A stretch of 64,000 nt of DNA from Nemophila menziesii (GCA_029959085.1 JARWIR010000005.1:35147350-35211349), one strand, 5' to 3'; counted from the first letter of the stretch, positions 1 through 12,889 are shown. Translations and numbers: made by a program. Notes: a model not told the origin generated them from the letters alone.

Positions 1-384
1 AGTATGAAAATTAATATAATTTTTTACAGTAAAATTTGGGTTCTGGGTATTGCTTACTTGCTCATCGGAACTTGAATCTGAAAAGTAAGGGCTAAAAAAG
101 GGAAGTTCTGAAACTGCATAAAAACGCAAGAATTGTTTATTTTGGAAGAGTGTTCTGCGAAAAAATGACCTAAAACTTGAGTTCTACGTGGACAATTTGG
201 AATATCTGAACTGAAAATCGAAGCTTTAAAGCTTTGGCGAAAGGAAAATCCTTTCATCCAATATTGGATGATCCTACACCAGTTAAATTTATACACATAC
301 CCCATGTTGCTGCTGCTTTTCTGTAAGGGGTTTTTCAATTGCAAATATTTAATAGCTAACGCTATTTATAAAACACATATTATT

Positions 385-503
385 GAGATAGATAGTTGGC
401 CTAGTGGTTAGGTTACTCCGCAAAGACCAAGAGATCCTGTGATTAAATCTCATTGGAGTTAAAATGACTACGAGTCCAAAGTGACTCTCTCATGTATTAA
501 AAA
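385..503 (+). mobile_element. tRNA-derived SINE (short type) with 14-bp TSD
   Basis: A ~119-bp element has a tRNA-like A box (TGGCCTAGTGGTTA) near its 5' end and a degraded B box (GTGATTAAATCTC). Its 3' part holds a GAGTC...GACTC stem and it ends in an A-run. It is bounded by a perfect direct duplication AAACACATATTATT at 371-384 and 504-517, the hallmark of LINE-mediated retroposition. A related copy lies at 47482-47594. It is not a tRNA gene: there is no cloverleaf and an A-tail is present. Confidence 0.85.
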
Positions 504-517
504 AAACACATATTATT

Positions 518-894
518 AGATTTTGACTAAATAGTCACCATAATTAACTTTTTACATGATTAAAATATGGAGTAGGCATTATAATAATATTAGTATTGAA
601 TCATTCTTCCTTGAAAAGAGGAGGAGAAGCTGTGTAGGCGTGGCCGTTACAGAAATGGTAAAGGTTGCTCGACCTAAAAGTAGGTCAAAGACGAAAAAGG
701 AGCCTTTTTCGACCTCTCTATAGGTCCAACTACATAACTTTTTCTTTTTTTTTTCTTCCAAAACCTTTCTTTTTTCGGTTCAATATAATAAAAAATTTCA
801 TATTTAAATAAAAATTTATTAATTAATTGTAAATATTTAAAATGTAATATATAAAAAAACAATTTAGTAGTAATTAGGTTTTTAATAAAATAAA
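518..894. other. AT-rich stretch, no gene seen
   Basis: No coding signal, RNA gene or repeat boundary is recognisable. A short GC-richer patch at about 620-730 contains a near-palindrome around GACCTAAAAGTAGGTC but resembles no gene. Confidence 0.4.
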
Positions 895-1385
895 CTATTA
901 AAGATTATTTTTTATAATTAAATATTTTTATTAGTATGATTCGAATTAAAACTTCATATTTTAATGTCTTAAACCCTGCATAAGTATACAATTATGAAAA
1001 TACTCTCACGTCATATGTAAAAATAGTAAGATCTTTCCTAAACAAATGTGATATATATATATTTAGCATTGACCTTTCTTTTGGTTTAGATCTCCCTATT
1101 ATACCCGTACATTGTAGCCATATCAGTCTTTTGAATGTCACGTTGTCGTCCGTATTGATCCTCGAATGATACAACCTTACAATCATACCCGTGTACTCCA
1201 AAAACTGAAGTTACAAAAGCGATTGAGATATTAATGATATATGTCGACCAAATGGGAGGAACTTAGGGCACCTTACTCACGATAGTTGACCTAGGGACAC
1301 AACTAATCACATTCTCCAGGGAACGATTATCCAGTAACTACCCACAATTGTTCAATGAGCGATCACGGTTGTAGACATTCATGAT
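895..1385 (+). repeat. ~490-bp direct repeat, copy 1
   Basis: This segment recurs in the same orientation at about 2325-2815 with many substitutions and small indels. Shared landmarks are TTAAACCCTGCATAA, CCCGTGTACTCCAAAAACTG and CTCACGATAGTTGACCT. Neither copy has a coding frame. The pair could be diverged LTRs of a coding-less element, or a duplication flanking the fold-back repeat between them. No primer-binding site or TG...CA ends were identified. Confidence 0.7.
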
Positions 1386-1439
1386 TGTTTTATGAGCGTC
1401 ACGGTTTGAATAACTTTTTTTATGAAACGAATCATTAGC

Positions 1440-2275
1440 AAATATACACTTTCATTATTTTAATTACTCTATTATTTTTTCATCTAAATTAAAAAAAATT
1501 AAATTTAATTAACCTTATTATAACCTCCGACCACCATCACCATCGACCACCGCCTCCGACCAATTATTTTAAAGTTTTTTTAAGAAAAATCTACCACCAC
1601 CACCGTTCACTGTTCAGCCTATTTTTTTTAACTTTATTTTATATTATTTTTGAAATTTTTTCGGTACCGCTGCAGCCACAACACCACCTCTGACTAATTT
1701 TTTTAGTCGACGTCACCACTGGCCACTCCTACTGCCGCCAACTACCTATCTAGTTTTTTTCTTGTCTGAAAAACATGCAATTCATTGTTCGAAATAGTGA
1801 ATTTGCTGTTTGTAACAAATAAATCCTAGTTTCGCAGATTGAATTCTTTGTTCCAAAATGAAGTTCATGTCCGGAGAATAGTTTCAATGTTTCTAACAAT
1901 AAAATATATGTTTCTAATAATGAATCCCTTGTTCTAAGCAATCATTTTCATGTATGCGAAAATAGTTCGACGAATTTTTTTTCGGAGTTGAGTTGGCGAT
2001 TTGTCAGCAGTGCCCGGATATGGTGGTGCGGAAACTATTTTTATAAAAAAAATTGGCTAGTGGTGGCGGTGGTCGAAATTTTTGTCATCTTTTTTTTTTT
2101 TTTAAATTGGTCGGAGGTGGTGGTGGTGGTTGCAGTGGTGTTTGTAAAAAAACTGGAGATGGTGGTGGTGGAGGCGGTGGAGGCGGCGGTGGTGACAATG
2201 ACTGGAGGTTATGGTGGTCCATTATTTATTTAATATTAAAAAATAAATAAAATATAAGAGTTAAAATATGAGTAG
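1440..2275. repeat. Fold-back repeat: inverted arms around a short repetitive core
   Basis: The left arm (about 1440-1745) is rich in CCACCACC/CGACCACC, with CCTCCGACCAATT. The right arm (about 1965-2275) is its approximate reverse complement, with AATTGGTCGGAGGTGG and long GGTGGTGGAGG runs. Outer AT-rich edges also mirror each other. The core (1750-1960) holds degenerate repeats of TTCTAATAATGAAT type. Glycine- and valine-rich reading frames in the right arm follow from the GGT repeats and are not taken as genes. A non-autonomous fold-back DNA element is likely, but no TSD was resolved. Confidence 0.55.
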
Positions 2276-2324
2276 TTTAGAAAGATTGATAAATTGTTTT
2301 CAACCAATATATTTAGTTTAGTGA

Positions 2325-2815
2325 AACTATCGAAGGTTATTTTCTATAATTAGGTTTTTTTATTAGTATGCTTTGAATAAAACCCTCATATTTAAATGTC
2401 TTAAACCCTGCATAAATATTAAATTATGAAAATACTCTAAATTATATGTAAAAATAGTAATATCTATTCCTAAAAAAATGTAATATATAAGGAGTATTAA
2501 CATTTCTTTTGGTTTCGATCTCTCTATTATACCCCGTAAGTCGTAGCCACATCGGTCTTTTGAATGTCATGTCACCGTCCGCATTGATCCCTTGAATGAC
2601 ACAACCTTACAATCGTACCCGTGTACTCCAAAAACTGAATTTACGAGATTGATTAAGATATTAGTGATAGATGTCTATCAAATGGGAGAAACTTAGGGCA
2701 CCTGACTCACGATAGTTGACCTGGGACGCAACTAATCACATTCACCAGGGAACGATCATCCAGTAACCACCCACGATTGATCTATGAACAATCACAGTTG
2801 TAGACATTTAATGAG
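2325..2815 (+). repeat. ~490-bp direct repeat, copy 2
   Basis: Second copy of the 895-1385 segment, same strand, sharing CCCGTGTACTCCAAAAACTG and CTCACGATAGTTGACCT. The two copies bracket the fold-back repeat almost symmetrically. Confidence 0.7.
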
Positions 2816-3239
2816 GTATAAAAATTGATAATTTTGCTACAGTTAATGTAACCAACTCATATATACCTTTATAATCCAATTTCATAGCTTTTTTTACATA
2901 TTTTTATCACAAAAAATTAGCACATGGGTTGTATCATAAACCACTACGAGTTTGAGCTTCAAAGTGTCATCGGAAACCCTATTCTCAGAGTGCAAAAACA
3001 CTTGTTTTCTTCTACATGTTCAATTTTCAATTTCTGGTAGATTAAAAAAACTCTACTCAACCATGACGTGATTTCATCTTATACGACATCTAGAGAGAAT
3101 TTTTTGTCCTCATATCATATAATATTAATACCGCCCAATAAACTTCTAATGGTTTGAAAATTCAATTTTTGATAAATACATAGTCAGAGAGTATACCTCT
3201 TTCTTAGTCAAATGATTCTTTGATTAATTAAAATAAAAA
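2816..3239. other. Intergenic, nothing recognised
   Basis: AT-rich sequence without coding potential, repeats or RNA-gene signals that I can support. Confidence 0.4.
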
Positions 3240-3424
3240 ATGAGTAATGCTGAATATCACCCAAAATTGCATCATCTTATTATCGCCTCCTATGTGGACC
3301 AATTATAAAGGAGAGAGAAAATGATAAATCAGGAAAGAGAAATTATATAATTGGTCTATTTAAAATCCACGTAAGAGGCGATGAAAAGGTGATGCGATTT
3401 GGGGTGATATCCCGCATTACTCAT
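3240..3424. mobile_element. MITE, ~185 bp, near-full-length inverted repeat
   Basis: The two halves are imperfect reverse complements. The left end reads ATGAGTAATGCTGAATATCA and the right end, reverse-complemented, ATGAGTAATGCGGGATATCA. Both continue through ATCGCCTC and a GACCAATTATA region near the centre, so the transcript would form a long hairpin. Flanks are A-rich, so the TSD and superfamily (hAT or Mutator) cannot be decided. No coding capacity. Confidence 0.8.
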
Positions 3425-4689
3425 AAAAAATATATGAGGATGGACATGGCAAGTCCAAGACCAAAATAATTAATACAAATTAAAATAAAATGAAAAAAGA
3501 CAACACTAAAGGACAGACACCAACAAACAATCTTAGAGCATATCACGAAACAAACTGCTATTATTAGATATGTCATCACTACTAAAGGGCTTCTCGAGCA
3601 TCAAGATCAGGGTAGCATCTTCACACAAAATAAAAGTCACAAGAGCCAAAAATAAAGCTAGATCAAAAGCCAAAACTGAACGAGCCACAATGATGGCCAA
3701 AATAGATCACAAAACTGACAAGGTAGTCGAATGCATGGGATGATGGATTTCAACAAACTAAAAGCCATCTACCATCATTTATATGTCAATTTGGATGGAC
3801 AAAAAAACAAATAATTTTACGAGGCTAAAGGTCTTGATGGAGCCAAGAACGACAAACTCATCACTGGTTGTTGAATAACCAATAGTGATGTTAAATGTAA
3901 AGTCTAACAAGGCGAAGGCCTCTGAAGACTTAATTCAAACTAGGTAAACATAAGATAAATTAAAAAGGAAAATATTAAAACCTATCAAAGACCCAAAATT
4001 ACCAAAATAGACCCAAAATTGCCAAAATTCAGCTCAGCTATTGGACAAGCCTCTACTGCAAATGTTATCCCAAGCTTGTAACACAAAAACAAGAAGAATC
4101 AACATAATAACCAACCATTAAATCTAGGATAGATTCTCTAATTTCAAAAGAGTCTCGTATCAAATAAGAATACCCATTAAATATGGGCATCTTACTAGAT
4201 ATAATAAGGATTGCATAGAATCCTATTTTTATTAGAGGATGCAATTTTCCATCCTCACAACAATGACTTGACTGCTCGTTAGAGAGTATGCCATCGATAG
4301 TTTTACAAGCCAGATCTATATCTTCTGTGGGATGTCGGGGATCTTGCAAGAGATATTAATAATGAAAATAACAAATGGTAGGGTATCATCTGATGTATAT
4401 AAACTAGGTAAGATACCAAATACATGCGCAAATTCACCAGAGAGGCCAGTGGTCTTGTTTCAGTCGCTATCAAAAATGCAAAATTTCTTTATGACCACCG
4501 TCGAGCTTCTAACCCGGACGAAAATCAATATGACCAGAGGAGGTTTGCCTTTGATGTAGTTCCCCGACGAGAAAGAACGAAATGAAATGAAAGTCTAAGA
4601 CAACCAGAGTTCCTGTCATAGCAACAAATCCATCTTGAGATGTTGGTAGTAATGGTTGGAACAAAGATCATGGTAGAGGTACAAAACAA
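3425..4689. other. Intergenic / unrecognised
   Basis: Only short open frames, none resembling a known protein. The downstream end adjoins a LINE remnant, so part of this may be its lost 5' region (gag-like or endonuclease), but no motif could be confirmed. Confidence 0.35.
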
Positions 4690-7100
4690 TTTTTGGTTTG
4701 TAAAAAGTTTTGTAACTTAAAGTTGGAGTTGAGAAAATTGAATAAAGAGAACTTTTACCACATCTCCGAAATATAAGAAAGAGCATGAGAAACTTTAGAG
4801 GAAATTAAAATTCAATTCCAACTTAATATTGCAAACGATTCAGAGCTTAAAGAGTTTGTAGAAATTCAAAAAGTAGAGACTAGACTTAAGAAGGTCAAGA
4901 TTAGTTTTCTTCAACAAAAATTTAAGCTTGGCTATAACTTGAAAAGTGTTTGATGCACTATACTTTTCCATGGTCTAATGAAAAGTAAACTATGGAAAAA
5001 GTTTTTTTTTTTTTAACGTCCCATTCCCAAATGGGGAAGTTACCACGTCTAGTGCTCAAGTCAAGGATGCATTCTTGGAACATATACGGGGTTATTGGGA
5101 CCGAGAGTTGAGATGGAAGATGTGTATCATAGTGTTTGATTGGGGTAGTATTTTGACGGATATATAAGGGGTATATTTTAGTAAAGAGGTCACTGATGAA
5201 GAAGTTAAAGAGGAGATTCCCCGAATCTCTAATGATAAAGAGCCCGAACCCGATGGTTTTTCTCTATTTTCTTCAAAACATCTTGTAATCTTATCGGATT
5301 TAAAGTTACACAAGCGGTACGTGAATTCTTTTCTTTCGGTTTCTTACTTAAGAAATTAAATACCACTATTATTTCTCTCATTCCAAAGAAAGATGATTTG
5401 GAGTTTGTGGAGGATTATAGACCCATATCTTGTTGAAATGTTATCTATAAAGATGTTACAATGATTCTTGTGGATCGCATGAAGCCGATTCTAGAAGAAT
5501 TTATAGATAAAATACAGAATGATTTTGTGACTGGGAGATCAATGGTCGAGTTTATCCACTTAATGCAAGATCTCTTGAGATGTTACGATACTAATAGTAG
5601 CTCACATGATGTACTATTAAGATCGATTTGTGCAAAACTTATTATTAAGTTTTCATGGGATTTCCTTTGGGAAGTGCTTAAGGCTTGAATTTTCCAGACT
5701 TATATGTTAATTGGGTCATGAAATGTGCCTTCATATTCGGTTGCGCGTAAAGGGGAATTTCATGGATTCTTCAAAAGGAAGAAAGGATTAAGACAAGGTG
5801 ATCCTCTTTCTCCTTACCTCTTCATTTTGTGTCTTGAATATTTTTTGAGATTATGGAAGAAGAACATTATGTTGGGTTAAATTATCAACCAAAAAACGGA
5901 AAAAATAAGATCACTTACCTTACTTTTGCAGATGATCTCATAATTCTTGCCAAAGAAGATCATAACTCGGTAAAAATCATTATGGATTGCTTGGAGGAGT
6001 ATAGTAAGTGTTTGGTTCTTCATTTAAGTGTACTTAATTGAATATTTACTATGTGGGGATTAACAGTGAGGTTGTTGAGGATATTTTAGAAACTACTCAA
6101 CTTGAAAAAGAATTAATGATATTTCATTATTTGGGTGTACCACTTGGATCTTCGATATAATTTTCAAGAGATTATAAATCTCTCATTGATAAGTTGGAAG
6201 GTTATATTCAATCTTTGAAGGTTCCTTCTTTGGCCATCTTAAGCTTATTAGATCGGTACTTCAAGGGGTTCTGTGTTCTTGGTTATTAATTTTATGAATC
6301 CAATTTGTGTGTGTGATAAGATTATGAGTATTTGTAGGAGTTTTTATTGGGACGAAAAACCTCTAAAAATTAAATAGAAAAATATAGCTACACTAAAAGA
6401 AGAAGGATGAATAGACCTCAAAGATTTTGGAGTTTGGAACAAAACTGTACTTATGAAAATGTTGTAGAAAATTGAGGCGGTGAAAGGCTCTTTGTGGATA
6501 AAATGGGTGCATGGTGAGTATTTAAAAAATTAATAATTTTTAGGGGTGGAATGTGAAGAACCTAGACTCCCCACTCATTAAACAATTATGGGAGTTTAAA
6601 GAGGAAATCGAAGTTTCGGTGGGACATGAAGGAGGAGTGAATGAGTTGCATCATAGTTCTCCACCCTAAAAGACCAATTCATTGATTCTGAGCCAAGAAG
6701 TGGTAAGTTTCTTGTTTTATATAAATCATCTAATGATAATTTTTGCCGCCGATCCTTTTCCAAAAGTTGGGCAATATATAGTGTGCGGCTCATGTTATTC
6801 CCAAACATGCTATTATCATATGGATGATAATACAAAGAAACTTTGCACGAAGGATATGATTATTTATAGGAAATTAGATCCACTTTGTGAAGTGTGTGGT
6901 GAAAAGTTTGAATGTGTTTTTGCTAAGAGTATTTGGGAAGATATAAGAAGATGGTTGGGTATTGAAAAAGAGATGGTACTATCTTAAACGTTCTCAAATT
7001 GTTAAAAAAATTTGAAACCTGGAAAAAATGGAATAGAAAGGTATAGAGAGTTGTATTTGCTGTTACCATCTAGCGAAATAACCTTGTTATGAGAGGAGAA
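4690..7100 (+). pseudogene. Non-LTR retrotransposon (L1-like LINE) reverse transcriptase, dead
   Basis: Fragments of one LINE ORF2 lie in order on the + strand, interrupted by stops and frameshifts. About 4710-4940 is the helical linker between endonuclease and RT. At about 5400-5440 is EDYRPIS. At 5461-5690 is an RT fingers/palm piece including FVTGRS and SWDFLWEVLKA. At about 5775-5850 is KKGLRQGDPLSPYLF. At about 5930 the catalytic FADD box sits in LTFADDLIILAKE. At about 6130 is HYLGVPLGS. At 6880-6985 is a zinc-binding segment with CEVC and a following W-rich motif. The endonuclease is not recognisable. Multiple in-frame stops show it cannot be translated. Confidence 0.85.
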
Positions 7101-7880
7101 ACTCCTTTCAAAGATAGTGCACTTTAGCGATTTTAGGGTTTGGAGGGATCTCTCACAAAGGACATTAGCGAGTATACCTCACTCTACATTAGTTTTGACC
7201 GAATTTTATATAGAAACGGATTGCGTTCATTTATTTTAATACCACAAGAGGCAGAGTTCACTTTTGAGACAACAGGTGGTTGGTTACATGCACGACTTTA
7301 TTTACCACAAAAGGGATAGTAAGGTAACAAAATTCAGCCTCGCCAATCAACAACTCCATACAAGAAGGCAGATTCGAATTCAATAGGACTAAATAATATA
7401 CTAATTAAGAGATATTTAAGAATTAAATCATAATAAGTTACCATGTAGAATATTTATAACAAAATCCTTTCAAAATAAAAATCCAGAATATTTAACAAGT
7501 TATAGGAAACAAGAGTTACTCTTTGTCTAGTCTCTCATCCAGGTCTTCAAATCAAGACACAACATAAATTACTGAAACATAGAAATAAATATCTAAGAAA
7601 ATAAACATTCATTTTAGCATTTTAGCACTCTAGAAAACTATTACACACCACTTGGTGATGTTGTGAAACTCGTCATAATCACTATCAATGATCACTACCT
7701 TAATAGCTGCTAATACCTCCTTCCTCCTGAAATTAAAAGAAAAAAAGAAAATTCAAAAACACTCCTCTTTGCTTATACTCTAATAAACAACGATAGCAAA
7801 ACAAACTGTGATTTTGAATTGATAGAAACTTAATAACTGAAGTATTATTAATATTTATTAATAGAAAAAGTTACCTATTC
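7101..7880. other. LINE tail and 3' flank of HON4-like gene A
   Basis: The first ~150 bp may be the degraded LINE 3' end. The rest is AT-rich and includes the 3'-UTR side of the minus-strand gene that stops at 7881. A GT immediately after the stop region (CACAATCGTGAGAATAG then GTAACT) could allow a 3'-UTR intron, but this is not certain. Confidence 0.4.
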
Positions 7881-10800
7881 TCACGATTGTGTTTTTCGAG
7901 TTCTTCCCTGTCTCCTTTTTGGGGAGGGTACTTTAGTGTTTTGAGTATCAGCAACAACGGGTTTGGCCTTAAAAGGTCTTCTTCCACGTCGTTCTTTTGG
8001 TGACGTAACAGCTGGCAACACTTCCACCACTGAATTTTCTTCGGAAGGAGGATGAGTTGACTCACTCCCTTTTTGAGGTCTACCTAGGCGTGGCCTTCCT
8101 CTTCCTTGATAACCTTTTTTCTGCACCCCTTCAATTTGACTGTTTAAGTTTATATCTGTTTTTTCAGCCTCTACGGATTCAATCTCTGGAGCCGCTAATT
8201 TCTCATCTTTTGTTGTTTGCTCCTGATTCTTGGGTGGTCTTCCTCTTCCTCGGCTGACTTTTTTCTGTAGCCCTTCAAACTCATTATCCAAAGTCTTTAC
8301 TTTGTCTAAATTTGTATCATCTTTGGAATTTAAAGCTCTTCTTTTACCATTTCCGTTCTCAATCTCACCGTCTTTTTCCGTATCCTCCTGATTCTCTTGT
8401 AAAACTTTCGCTGGCCTTCCTCTTCGTTTTTTGCCTCTTTGTTGCGGAACTAACAAATCAGTGTCTGAAGTCATCAATACCATGTTGGAATTTGGAGCTG
8501 TTTTTTCACCCTCTCCAGATTCAACTAACTTCTCCACTATTACATCGTCTTTTACTGTTTGTTGCTGATTCTCACATGGCTTGTCTGAAGAAGGTTTAGG
8601 AGGACGAGGACGAAGTACTCTCTGTGCTGGCTTTGATGGAGTCACTTTTTGTTGAGGAGGTGTCTCAACATCTTGTATAGAGGTTTCAGATGGCTTAGAT
8701 GGAGTAAGATTTTGTTGCGGTGTTGTCTCAATTACATCTGGTAAAGGAGTTTGAGATGGCTTAGATGGAATAAGATTTTGTTGTGGATTTTGAGACAAGT
8801 CTAAACTAGGCAATGATTTATTAGCGGATATGGAGGGATTAGCAAGTTTATCAGTCCAACGTCTTTTTTGCCTTTGCATACGCTCCGAAACCCTTTTTGC
8901 ATCTGATGGTGATAGTAATAATGGATCAGCAGCTTCCAAATCTTGATTCACTTTGAGTTGCTCCGAATCTTTTTTCTTGTCTTGATTGAGCTTGAGTTGC
9001 TGCTCTAAATCAGCAGTATCTTTTTCCTTGTCCTGATTGAGTTTGAGTTGTTGCTCTAAATCACTAGAATCTTTTTCCTTGTCTTGATTGAGTTTCAGTT
9101 GCTTCTCTAAATCACTACTAGCATCTTTTTCCTTGTCTTGATTGAGTTTGAGTTGCTTCTCTAAATCACTAGTAGCATCTTTTTTGTTGTCTTGATTGAG
9201 TTTGAGTGGCTGCTCTAAATCACTAGAATCTTTTTTCTTGTCTTGATCGAGTTTGAGTTGTTGCTCTAGATCACTAGAATCTTTTCTCTTGTCTTGATCG
9301 AGTTTGAGTTGTTGCTCTAAATCACTAGAATCTTTTTCCTTGTCTTGATCGAGTTTGAGTGGCTGCTCTAAATCAGTAGAATCTTTTTCCTTGTCTTGAT
9401 TGAGTTTGAGTGGCTGCTCTAAGTCACTAGAATCTTTTTTCTTGTCTTGATCGAGTTTGAGTGGCTGCTCTAAATCACTAGAATCTTTTTTCTCGTTTTG
9501 ATTGAGTTTGAGTGGCTGCTCTAAATCACTAGAATCTTTTTTCTTGCCTTGATCAAGTTTGAGTGGCTGCTCTAAATCAGTAGAATCTTTTTTATTGTCT
9601 TGATTGAGTTTCAGTTGTTGCTCTAAATCACGAGTAACATCTTTTTCATGACAACGCCTTATACTCTTTTTTGTATACCCACTGTTATTCAGATTCCGGT
9701 TCTTCCTTACTGAAAGTTGTTCTGGTAAGGCTACAATAATCGAGTTTTCACCCAAATCTTGTGAAAACTGCTCCTCCTCTTCATAATGCTTTCTATTCTT
9801 TCTTTTCTTCCCCACAGAATTACGAGCCGGCTTCTTCTCTTTCTCTGAATCTCTACACTTCTTTTCTTTATCCGCTTCTTCTAACAACATTGACTTCGAT
9901 TCAACGATACTTTCTTGTCTAACCTCTACATTAAACAAAGGCTCGATTTCCTCAAAATTAGACGGGTTTTCCTTTTCCACTCTCACGGATTCTTCTATGT
10001 TAGTTTCTTGAATGGCCGCTACATTTGACAAAGCTAGATACTCTCCACCCTCACTCTCCTCGAAATTAGACTGCTTTTCAACTCTCACAAATTCAAAACC
10101 AGGAGGCTTTTCAGGACTTAAAGGTTGTGCAATTTGTTCTGAATCAACTCCTTCAGTTTGTAGGGTTTCATCCCCCTTAGTGTTAGGGAGCTTGATCTTT
10201 CGTTTTTCAAAACCCCACCTTTTTTTCCTTTTGCGATTTTTTTTAGGACTAACTTTGACTAAACCTGCATGAGCAGGAAGTGAATAACGGTATCCACGAG
10301 TCATAATGAGTTCTCCTGATTTGGTAAGTAACTCAAGGTGGTGCTTCATCAGAGTATTGTGAGCCCATGGAAGATCTTTGTATTCATCTTGAATAAATTG
10401 TGAAATCTTATCTTCACTGGAACCACTTTTCTGGTTCATCTCCGAAACAGCCTTTATAATCATCTACATTATAAAGTGTAACAGTAAGTAAGAGTAATTA
10501 AATTTGCATTTGAGTCCAGCATCTAACACAGTACACCAATTTAACACCAAACTTTCCTATCCCACCCCTAAATAAACAAAGGAAATATGTAATCCTCACA
10601 AATTTATATTTTCTTCAGAGACTAGCTTAACGTTTTTTTCATACAACATAAATACTACACATCATATAAACTAAACTACTGAAAATTGCACAATTAGAGA
10701 TATAAAAAAATACACTACCGTTTGCAAATCTTCTCTCGTCATTGACCAATATTGCAACATTTTACAATAACACAAGGGTAAATTTGGCTATTTCATATAA

Positions 10801-11289
10801 CACGGGACCATATATTGCAATTAAACCTCTAATAAAACTTTCTGATTTTTTTTTTTTTGGTATCAATTGTGTATAACGCATTTTTCTATTCTAGAAAAAT
10901 CAATCATCGAATGTACCAAAACCATAACGTATAAATAATAAATAATCAATTATCTAATAGATCCGACCCTGATCACAAACAGATATGTGTAAAATAGAAA
11001 TATATAGATAGATATATATAAGTGTATATGAATTTATGGTTACCGCAGCATAAGGAGGGTGATTCGGTGTGCGAAACTGAGAATAAATTTTAGCGAGACG
11101 ATCTTCCAGAATTGTTTTCTGGGTAGGCGGTAATGGCTTGTTTGGATCAGTGGTTAAGAGCTTAAGGACAGCTTCTTTAAAATTCTCCATAACTTTGTTG
11201 TTCTTTACGATCTTGTCATTTACAGTGGATGTTTTATGACGGTTTGAGGTAGGGGTAAAGGTAGTGGGAGGCGATACGGAGGAGACCAT
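7881..11289 (-). CDS. HON4-like linker histone H1-domain / AT-hook protein (gene A)
   Basis: Two exons: 11289-11044 (82 codons) and 10463-7881 (860 codons plus stop), joined in phase 0 with GT/AG (donor GCG/GTAACC, acceptor TAG/ATG), giving ~942 residues. The join restores the linker-histone globular (GH1/H15) start HPPYAAMIIKAV, followed by SSEDKISQFI and LPWAHNTLMKHHL, roughly residues 74-150. The C-terminal third carries AT-hooks: RRGRPAK, RGRGRPPK, GRGRPRLGRP and RRGRRP. Basic runs suggest nuclear import. This matches the plant GH1-HMGA/HON4-HON5 family, chromatin proteins that bind the minor groove of AT-rich DNA. It is about twice the usual ~480 residues, largely because of a central repeat array. 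A paralogue with the same first intron lies at 52368-54348. A TATA-like ATTTAAAG (minus strand) lies about 40 bp upstream of the ATG. Confidence 0.88.
8945..9630 (-). repeat. In-frame ~51-bp tandem array inside HON4-like gene A
   Basis: About 13 units of 17 residues (two of 18), plus a partial one, of consensus DLEQPLKLDQDKKKDSS. Positions 5 (P/Q), 9 (D/N) and 12-13 vary. The unit is highly charged, with alternating acidic and basic residues, and is predicted to be helical or disordered. Units are very similar in DNA, so copy number is probably unstable. Confidence 0.93.
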
Positions 11290-11772
11290 GGTTTGTGTTG
11301 AGAAGGTTTTGAGAAGTTGATAGTTGTACTTTAAATAAGTGTAGGGTGATTGCGTGGCCTGACAAAGATTTTGGAATGTTCTTTAAAATTTATTTAAGAT
11401 TTTGGAGTCCTTTTACCAATTTCGATATTCTCTAGGTAGGTAAACAAAAATAATTAGATTTTATTATGAAGAACCCCCTATTTCTATTTTTTTTTTTGTC
11501 AACAACTATTTTGATTGATTGGACACTTTTCGTGCACCAGTAGTTATAGTGGGTTTCTTTACTTGTACTCTACTTACTACTATATTACTTTGGTTTTTAA
11601 AATCTACTTCCCAAAATAAAAAAATCTTGAGTATTAATTCGTACCCCTATTTTTAACTAATATGTTTAGTTTTTTCATTGTTTTTTAATTGTGAATTAAT
11701 ATTTCCTTTAATGGGATAAGAAGGTTTTTACTAAATTAGTTTCTTAAACTATTCCTGAAAATATTATATCAA
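11290..11772. other. 5' flank of HON4-like gene A
   Basis: Upstream region of the minus-strand gene starting at 11289; AT-rich, with no other feature seen. Confidence 0.4.
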
Positions 11773-12015
11773 ATACTTCCTTCGTCCCAAAATTTATATA
11801 GATTTTAACCTAAAGGGTTTTGAAAACCTACCCTTAGTCTTAACTCAACCCTATCTTCTAGTTCTTCTCCTTATAGACCTCAAAATATTTTAACACTATA
11901 GCCTAAAATTCCATTTACATATTTACCCTTTTTTATTTCTCCCTATATAAACATTTTCCAGAATAATTTATAAATCCTAATCATGTTTAATTTATTACTC
12001 TCTCTCTTTTCCCTG

Positions 12016-12019
<4 letters not shown>

Positions 12020-12076
<57 letters not shown>
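12020..12076 (+). repeat. (TC)n microsatellite
   Basis: About 55 bp of nearly pure CT dinucleotides after a short C-run. Confidence 0.97.
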
Positions 12077-12078
<2 letters not shown>

Positions 12079-12889
12079 GTTACACCAATCCACCTTGAAT
12101 ACCTCTCTCCTCACATCACTCAACTGGCGACCGACTGAAGACCATGGAGCTCCTTCTCACGAGCTCCTTCGCACAAAAAAACCGCTGGAGAAGACATCCA
12201 GCCACCGTCGAGTACTGCACAGATCGGGTTTCACATCCTCCGTTCGCGACACCTTTGAGCTCGCCGGAGAAGGAGAAACAGCCTGCTCTCCCGTTCGAGT
12301 ACTACACAGATCGAGCATCATCGAAAGCTCCAGTGAGAAGCCATGGACGCCGCCTGCGCTCGCTGGAGAAGGAAAATCAAGGCAGCTGCGAGGAGAGCAC
12401 CGGCGGTTCGTAATGACGTGATTCGCTGGAGCTTCACTGTTTGGAGCTAAATAACACAATATCACCATTGAAGCTCTATGGCTGACCTGCTTCTTCATAT
12501 CTTCGCCGGTTTTCTTTTTGTGGATTCGTGACCGGAGCTAGATACAGAAGCTTCGAGAAGCGGAGAAGACGACGCACGCTGCTCAGTTCGAGCTTCCAGA
12601 TCCGGCCTATATAGCTCTGTTCTAAGCACTCGCCGTCGGAGCTATTCGTGACCAGAGTTGTTCAAAAGAGGCAGGCTCTCTACCGTGATTTTTTAATTTG
12701 TTTTTTTTTTGAATTTGTGAGCTTCGATCCTGTGCAGATTTACGTTGGCTGGAGAAGATGATTCAACGCTATGGCTTTTTTTTTAAAAAATTAATTAAGT
12801 TTAGGCTGTAATTAGTTAGTTTATTTGTTCAATGATTCAATAGCTATTGTAATTAGTTAGTTTTTTTGTTCTGTTGTAATAATGTGTTG

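Noticed and set aside
1988..2250. Glycine- and valine-rich small proteins
   Set aside because: GGT/GTG repeats in a fold-back arm, no start context or homology.
12095..12498. Overlapping ORFs (108, 89 and 113 codons)
   Set aside because: GC-rich stretch within a transposon-like element, equally open on both strands, no domain.
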